Part shown: piece by piece, positions 6,466-10,359 of the stretch | How positions within the stretch are numbered: position 1 is the stretch's first letter | Layout of the letters: the number at the start of each line of letters is the position of its first letter | Source of the DNA: an uncultured Blautia sp. | GTDB lineage: Bacteria; Bacillota; Clostridia; Lachnospirales; Lachnospiraceae | Reading direction: 5' to 3' | Assembly: GCA_934437695.1 (NCBI GenBank) | Contig: CAKSAW010000032.1 | Span: forward strand, 1 to 10,359 | Length of the DNA: 10,359 nt | Notes under the pieces: model-generated | Databases searched by the model: none | Seen by the model: the letters and a program-made list of their open reading frames with translations, nothing else | What the model was told of the DNA's origin: nothing | Translations under genes and position numbers: made by a program

Positions 6466-7443
6466 TTGGAAAAGTTGAAACAAAATCCAATCGTGAAGAA
6501 GCTCGGCCTGAACAGAATCCTGTTAGCATGTATTCTGGTTCTCATGTTCGTAGTCTTCAAAGTAGTTCTGGGAAGTAAGTTCCCTGTAGGTGACAGTATC
6601 AAATCTACTTTGAACTATGTATACTTCCTGGGCTTTTTGTCACTTGGAGTAACATTCGTAATTGCCACCGGAGGAATTGATTTCTCCATCGGACCTGTAA
6701 TGTTCTGCTGTGCCCTGATTTCAGGTTACTGCATGACTTCCTATCATGTACCTTGTGCAGCAGCAATGGTGATCTGTGTACTGATCGGATTTGCATTTGG
6801 TATGTTTAATGGTTGGATGGTATCTTACATGTCAGTTCCGCCATTCATCATTTCCATGGCATCTATGAACATTGCAAAAGGTATTGCATCTGTATTCACA
6901 AAGACACAGTCCGTCAGCTGGCCACTGGGCAGTGACCCTGTAAACGGATGGTTCAGAAATCTTGTCTCCTATAAGGGATTCCCTGTAGGACTTGTGATTT
7001 TCCTGGCAGTAGCAGTGATCTGTGGAATTATTCTTTATAATACAAAACCGGGACGTTATATCCTTTGTCTTGGTTCCAACAGCGAAGCAGTAAGACTTAG
7101 CGGTGTTAATACAAAAAAATGGAGAATGCTCGCATATGTGATCTGCGGTATTCTTGTAGGAATCGGAGCAATTTTCTTTGTTGGTGCTTACACAACTGTT
7201 CAGCCTGGATACGGCGATCAGTACAACAACGAAGCAATTGCAGGCTGTGTAATGGGTGGTACATCCATGGTTGGTGGACTTGCTTCCATCGGCGGTACAG
7301 TAATCGGTGTATTTATCATTTCTCTTCTTCAGCAGGGTATCATGGCATTTGGTCTTGGTAAAGGTCAGCAGATGATCATCACAGGACTTATCGTAATTGT
7401 AGCAGTTTATGTCGACGTTTCTGCAAGACGCAGAAAGAACTGA
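6466..7443 (+). CDS. Sugar ABC transporter permease 1 (RbsC-like, BPD_transp_2)
   Basis: This is a cytoplasmic-membrane permease of the ribose/xylose/galactose class that should pair with the second permease and the double ATPase. From the TTG start it has 325 residues, almost the same as the second permease (326) and as RbsC. Family marks include the TGGIDFSIG motif in an early membrane helix, PPFIISMASM, the cytoplasmic loop GRYILCLGSNSEAVRLSGVN that contacts the ATPase, and the C-terminal MGGTSMVGGLASIGGTVIG block. Most of the chain is hydrophobic, consistent with eight to ten membrane helices. A longer reading from ATG 6289 would add 59 basic residues translated from the terminator, which no permease of this family has; TTG with a strong ribosome site is preferred. 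The ATPase gene begins 20 bp downstream. Substrate is not readable from the sequence; a fucose-type sugar is suggested by location. Confidence 0.92.
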   Translation: MEKLKQNPIVKKLGLNRILLACILVLMFVVFKVVLGSKFPVGDSIKSTLNYVYFLGFLSLGVTFVIATGGIDFSIGPVMFCCALISGYCMTSYHVPCAAAMVICVLIGFAFGMFNGWMVSYMSVPPFIISMASMNIAKGIASVFTKTQSVSWPLGSDPVNGWFRNLVSYKGFPVGLVIFLAVAVICGIILYNTKPGRYILCLGSNSEAVRLSGVNTKKWRMLAYVICGILVGIGAIFFVGAYTTVQPGYGDQYNNEAIAGCVMGGTSMVGGLASIGGTVIGVFIISLLQQGIMAFGLGKGQQMIITGLIVIVAVYVDVSARRRKN

Positions 7444-7463
7444 TCGGAAGGGAGGATGTAACA

Positions 7464-8975
7464 ATGGGTGAAGTTATTTTAACTATGAAGGACATTGATA
7501 AGTCCTTTCCTGGAGTTCATGCTCTGGATCACGTTAATTTCGAAGTGAAACGCGGCGAAGTACATGCTCTTATGGGAGAAAACGGTGCCGGAAAGTCCAC
7601 ATTGATGAAAGTTCTTACCGGTATTTATCAGAAGGATTCAGGGTCCATTACTTATAAAGGACAGGAAACTGAATTCCATAATACAAAAGAAGCGCAGGAT
7701 GCAGGTGTAGTAATCGTACACCAGGAGCTGAACATGGTAGGTGACCTTACCGTTGCGCAGAATATCTTTATCGGACGTGAGCCAAAGAAAGGTTTCACTA
7801 TCGATGATAAGAAGATGGTCGAAGATTCCAAGAAGCTTTTCCAGGATCTTAATATCGAGATTAATCCAAGAGAAAAGATGAATAACCTTACAGTTGGAAA
7901 GCAGCAGATGTGTGAGATTGCTAAGGCTATTTCCCACAAAGCAGAGGTTATTATCTTCGATGAGCCGTCAGCAGCGCTGACAGAAAAAGAGATTGCAGAC
8001 TTATTCGAGATTATCCGTGATCTTCGTAAAAAAGGTCTTGGAATCGTTTATATCTCTCATCGTATGGATGAGATCAAGACGATCACTGACAGAGTAACAG
8101 TCATGCGAGATGGTGGTTATGTAGGAACACTGATCACAGCAGACAGTACAAAAGAAGACATCATCAACATGATGGTTGGACGTGTCATTTATGAAGATCC
8201 TAAGGAACACAGTATGGTTGCACCGGATGCACCGGTTGTTCTTAAGGTAGAGAACCTGAATGCAGGTAAGATGGTTCAGAATGTAAGCTTTGAACTTCGC
8301 AAAGGTGAGATCCTTGGATTCTCAGGACTGATGGGTGCCGGACGTACTGAGACAGCAAGAGCACTCTTTGGTGCAGACCCGAAACAGAGCGGTAAGATCT
8401 CCATTATGGGAAAAGATGGAAAGCTTCATGAAGTAACTATCAATACCCCGCAGGATGCTGTTAAATATGGTATCGGTTATCTGTCAGAGGACAGAAGAAG
8501 ATATGGCTGTGTTGTACAGAAATCTGTAACAGAGAATACTACACTGGCAACCATGGAAGAATTTACCAGTGGTATCTTCATCAATAAGTCAAAAGAAAAA
8601 GAAGTTTCAGAAAGATATGTCAAAGAACTGGCAACCAAGACTCCAAACTGTGAGCAGCTGGTAGTCAATCTTTCCGGTGGTAACCAGCAGAAGGTCGTTA
8701 TCGCAAAATGGCTGACCAGAGACAGTGAGATCCTGATCTTTGATGAGCCGACCAGAGGTATCGACGTTGGTGCCAAGAATGAAATTTACAAGTTAATGAA
8801 CAGACTGGCAGCAGAAGGCAAATCTATTATCATGATTTCTTCTGAAATGACAGAAGTTCTCCGTATGAGTGACCGTATTATCGTTATGTGCGAAGGTAAG
8901 ATTACAGGAAATATTGATATTTCCGAAGCTACTCAGGAACACATTATGAACAAGGCAACACGGAATATCGATTAA
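7464..8975 (+). CDS. Sugar ABC transporter ATP-binding protein, two fused ATPase domains (RbsA/MglA/XylG type)
   Basis: This cytoplasmic ATPase powers the two permeases. It is 503 residues with two nucleotide-binding domains in one chain, the normal layout of sugar importers of this class. The N-terminal domain has Walker A GENGAGKST (38-46), a degenerate signature LTVGKQQM and Walker B IIFDEPSAALT (Asp166-Glu167). The C-terminal domain has a degenerate Walker A, GLMGAGRTE, with Arg294 in place of the catalytic Lys, yet a canonical LSGGNQQK signature (403-410) and Walker B LIFDEPTRGID (Asp427-Glu428). This split of one intact P-loop and one intact signature is typical of RbsA and MglA. The start has GGAGG 8 nt upstream. 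The stop codon touches the ribosome site of the next gene, so translation is tightly linked. Confident on family, not on sugar. Confidence 0.96.
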   Translation: MGEVILTMKDIDKSFPGVHALDHVNFEVKRGEVHALMGENGAGKSTLMKVLTGIYQKDSGSITYKGQETEFHNTKEAQDAGVVIVHQELNMVGDLTVAQNIFIGREPKKGFTIDDKKMVEDSKKLFQDLNIEINPREKMNNLTVGKQQMCEIAKAISHKAEVIIFDEPSAALTEKEIADLFEIIRDLRKKGLGIVYISHRMDEIKTITDRVTVMRDGGYVGTLITADSTKEDIINMMVGRVIYEDPKEHSMVAPDAPVVLKVENLNAGKMVQNVSFELRKGEILGFSGLMGAGRTETARALFGADPKQSGKISIMGKDGKLHEVTINTPQDAVKYGIGYLSEDRRRYGCVVQKSVTENTTLATMEEFTSGIFINKSKEKEVSERYVKELATKTPNCEQLVVNLSGGNQQKVVIAKWLTRDSEILIFDEPTRGIDVGAKNEIYKLMNRLAAEGKSIIMISSEMTEVLRMSDRIIVMCEGKITGNIDISEATQEHIMNKATRNID

Positions 8976-8986
8976 GGAGGAAAGTC

Positions 8987-9967
8987 ATGACTAAGAAGAA
9001 AAAAAGTATTTTAAGTGATCAGAGATTTATTGTATTACTGGTTATTATTGTACTGTTTGCAATTTTCTCCTTTAAGAGCAGGGAGTTCAGACAGTATACC
9101 ACAATCCTGAGTATGCTGGATTTCTCATATTATGATCTTCTGATGGCAATCGGTGTTACATTCCCTCTTATTACAGGAGGTGTAGACCTGTCAATCGGAA
9201 CCGGTATGGTATGTTACGCATTGATCGCAGGATCTCTGGTAAGAAATAATAATCTTCCGGTTGCACTTGCAATGTTACTTTGTATTGTACTTGGAATCAT
9301 TGTAGGAGCAGCAAATGGTGTGCTGATCGGTATTATGAATCTGCCGCCATTCCTTGCAACACTTTGTACATGTATGATTACCCGAGGTGCAGGATCCTTA
9401 TGTAGTGCCACACCTTGGCCGGGACTTACACAGGATGGTGGATGGTTCCATTCAATCTTTAAGATTACAGTCGGAACAGGAAGAAGTGCTTCTCGTTATC
9501 CTATCGGTTTCTTATGGATGATCATTCTGGTTCTGTTAATGGAATATGTTCTGAATCATACAAAATTCGGTCGTTATACGATCGCGATCGGTTCCAACAA
9601 AGAAGCAGCAGCTCTTTCTGGAATCAATGTTAAATTCTATCATGTTATGGTATATGTAGTATGCGGACTTTTCACAGGTCTTGCAGCTATTGCATATGCA
9701 GCAGTTACACCAACTGTACAGCCTGGTACCGGTGCCGGTCTTGAAATGGATGCCATCGGTGGTGTATTCGTAGGTGGTGTTGCAGCAACAGGTGGTTATG
9801 GATCAGTAATCGGTACATTAGCAGGTATCTTCGTTATCATGCTTCTGAAAACCGGTCTTCCATATATCGGACTGCAGGCAAACTGGCAGCAGATCATTAC
9901 AGGTGCGGTTCTTATCATCGCAGTACTGATCGATATCATGAAAGAAAAGAAAGCAGCAGCAAAATAA
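8987..9967 (+). CDS. Sugar ABC transporter permease 2 (RbsC-like, BPD_transp_2)
   Basis: This is the second membrane permease of the importer, 326 residues, following the ATPase by 11 bp with AGGAGG (8975-8980) 6 nt before the ATG. It opens with a Lys-rich cytoplasmic end (MTKKKKS) and a first hydrophobic helix. It carries TGGVDLSIG, PPFLATL, the ATPase-contact loop GRYTIAIGSNKEAAALSGIN and a glycine-rich C-terminal block (GGVFVGGVAATGGYGSVIG), ending in a Lys/Ala tail. It is clearly related to permease 1 but not a recent copy: the motifs match while the rest differs, and it has a distinct external stretch near CSATPWPGLTQDGGW. The pair therefore probably forms a heterodimeric channel instead of the RbsC-like homodimer. 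Confidence 0.95.
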   Translation: MTKKKKSILSDQRFIVLLVIIVLFAIFSFKSREFRQYTTILSMLDFSYYDLLMAIGVTFPLITGGVDLSIGTGMVCYALIAGSLVRNNNLPVALAMLLCIVLGIIVGAANGVLIGIMNLPPFLATLCTCMITRGAGSLCSATPWPGLTQDGGWFHSIFKITVGTGRSASRYPIGFLWMIILVLLMEYVLNHTKFGRYTIAIGSNKEAAALSGINVKFYHVMVYVVCGLFTGLAAIAYAAVTPTVQPGTGAGLEMDAIGGVFVGGVAATGGYGSVIGTLAGIFVIMLLKTGLPYIGLQANWQQIITGAVLIIAVLIDIMKEKKAAAK

Positions 9968-10153
9968 AAAGTGTCTTAGTTTAATAAGATGCAAAGCAGC
10001 AGGGATATGAAACAACAGAGGGCTTCCCGGAAATAGTTCAGCGACAGTATTGTCATATGTGTATTTTGGGGAAGGCGGAACGAGAGGGAAGCTCCTGGGG
10101 TATCATCATAAAAACTATATTACAATGTATATTTAAAAGGAGGAATTTTTAAA
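9968..10153 (+). other. Structured 186-bp leader between permease 2 and the substrate-binding protein
   Basis: There is no gene here. A 9-bp stem can form between 10020-10028 and 10086-10094 (GGGCTTCCC with GGGAAGCTC, one G-U pair). The same CTTCCC (10023-10028) could instead pair with a second GGGAAG at 10069-10074. A small GACA/TGTC hairpin lies inside (10043-10054). There is no T run, so this is not a terminator. A -10-like TACAAT at 10121-10126 lacks a -35 partner. AGGAGG at 10138-10143 sits 10 nt before the next start. A hairpin here could stabilise a processed mRNA so the binding protein is made in excess, a known pattern for such operons. Confidence 0.4.
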
Positions 10154-10359
10154 ATGAAAGCAAAAAAAGTGATCGCATTAGTTATGTGTGCAGCAATGGT
10201 AGCAGGAATGTCAGCATCAAGCGTTATGGCAGCTGATATGCCGGAACAGTTCAAAGACCTGAAAGCTAACGAAGCTTATGATTTCCCAATGATGGTTAAA
10301 TCTTTCCAGTCTACATACTGGGATGCAGCTCAGGAAGGTATGAAGAAAGCTGCTGAAGA
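10154..10359 (+). CDS. Secreted sugar ABC transporter substrate-binding protein, N-terminus only (runs off window)
   Basis: Only the first 68 codons are visible. Residues 1-27 form a signal peptide: basic start MKAKK, a hydrophobic Ala/Val/Met stretch, and SASSVMAAD at the likely signal-peptidase site. The visible Cys12 lies inside the hydrophobic core without a proper lipobox, so a lipid anchor is not supported. The mature part begins with a charged linker, then MVKSFQSTYWDAAQEGMKKAA, which has the first strand and helix expected of a ribose/galactose-type binding protein, including the aromatic ligand-contact pair Tyr-Trp. A strong AGGAGG lies 10 nt before the ATG. As the last visible gene of the permease-ATPase-permease set, it should deliver the sugar to the two permeases. 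It has a different N-terminus from the tethered binding protein at 5303, supporting separate transport and sensing roles. Confidence 0.88.
   Translation, partial: MKAKKVIALVMCAAMVAGMSASSVMAADMPEQFKDLKANEAYDFPMMVKSFQSTYWDAAQEGMKKAAE

Noticed and set aside
6832..7464. 210-codon minus-strand open frame opposite permease 1
   Set aside because: It is antisense to conserved permease motifs and the translation is Cys/His/Asn-rich without any family likeness.
8987..9967. Recent duplication of the permease gene
   Set aside because: Motifs are shared but the intervening sequence is strongly diverged, so this is an old paralogue pair and not a recent repeat.
9968..10153. Terminator after permease 2
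   Set aside because: The stems have no following T run, and the downstream binding-protein gene belongs to the same transport system.

Overview
The window looks like part of the chromosome of a gut-type Bacillota bacterium, most likely a Lachnospiraceae relative. This is inferred from strong AGGAGG ribosome sites, AT-rich intergenic DNA around moderately AT-rich genes, a bacterial-type L-fucose isomerase, a YesM/YesN-type two-component pair, and a sugar ABC transporter with two different permeases. No taxonomic search was possible, so the genus stays open.

Layout. (1) Positions 1-837 hold the C-terminal half of L-fucose isomerase (fucI), which runs in from the left edge. It is followed by a 271-bp convergent gap with two terminator-like hairpins and a long AT-rich palindrome. 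(2) L-fucose mutarotase (fucU) lies on the minus strand at 1109-1552. (3) A 321-bp divergent gap holds a near-consensus extended -10 promoter, which drives a tightly packed plus-strand operon. The operon encodes an AraC-type response regulator (1874-3493), a dCACHE-HAMP histidine kinase (3490-5316) and a membrane-tethered sugar-binding protein (5303-6280); each gene overlaps the next. (4) A 19-bp perfect-stem intrinsic terminator (6325-6376) closes this operon. (5) A sugar ABC transporter operon follows: permease (6466-7443, TTG start), double ATPase (7464-8975), second permease (8987-9967), a structured 186-bp leader, and a secreted substrate-binding protein (10154 to the right edge, truncated).

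How the genes may work together. FucU interconverts the fucose anomers and FucI converts L-fucose to L-fuculose. The ABC transporter is probably the importer for the sugar the locus handles. The regulator, kinase and tethered binding protein together look like a three-component sugar-sensing unit: an external binding protein captures the sugar and signals through the kinase to the AraC-type regulator, which would control the transporter and perhaps fucU or fucI. L-fucose is the simplest guess for the ligand because fucI and fucU are adjacent, but nothing in the transporter or sensor sequence proves it. Fuculose kinase and fuculose-phosphate aldolase are not in this window.

No RNA genes, insertion sequences, CRISPR arrays or phage genes were seen.
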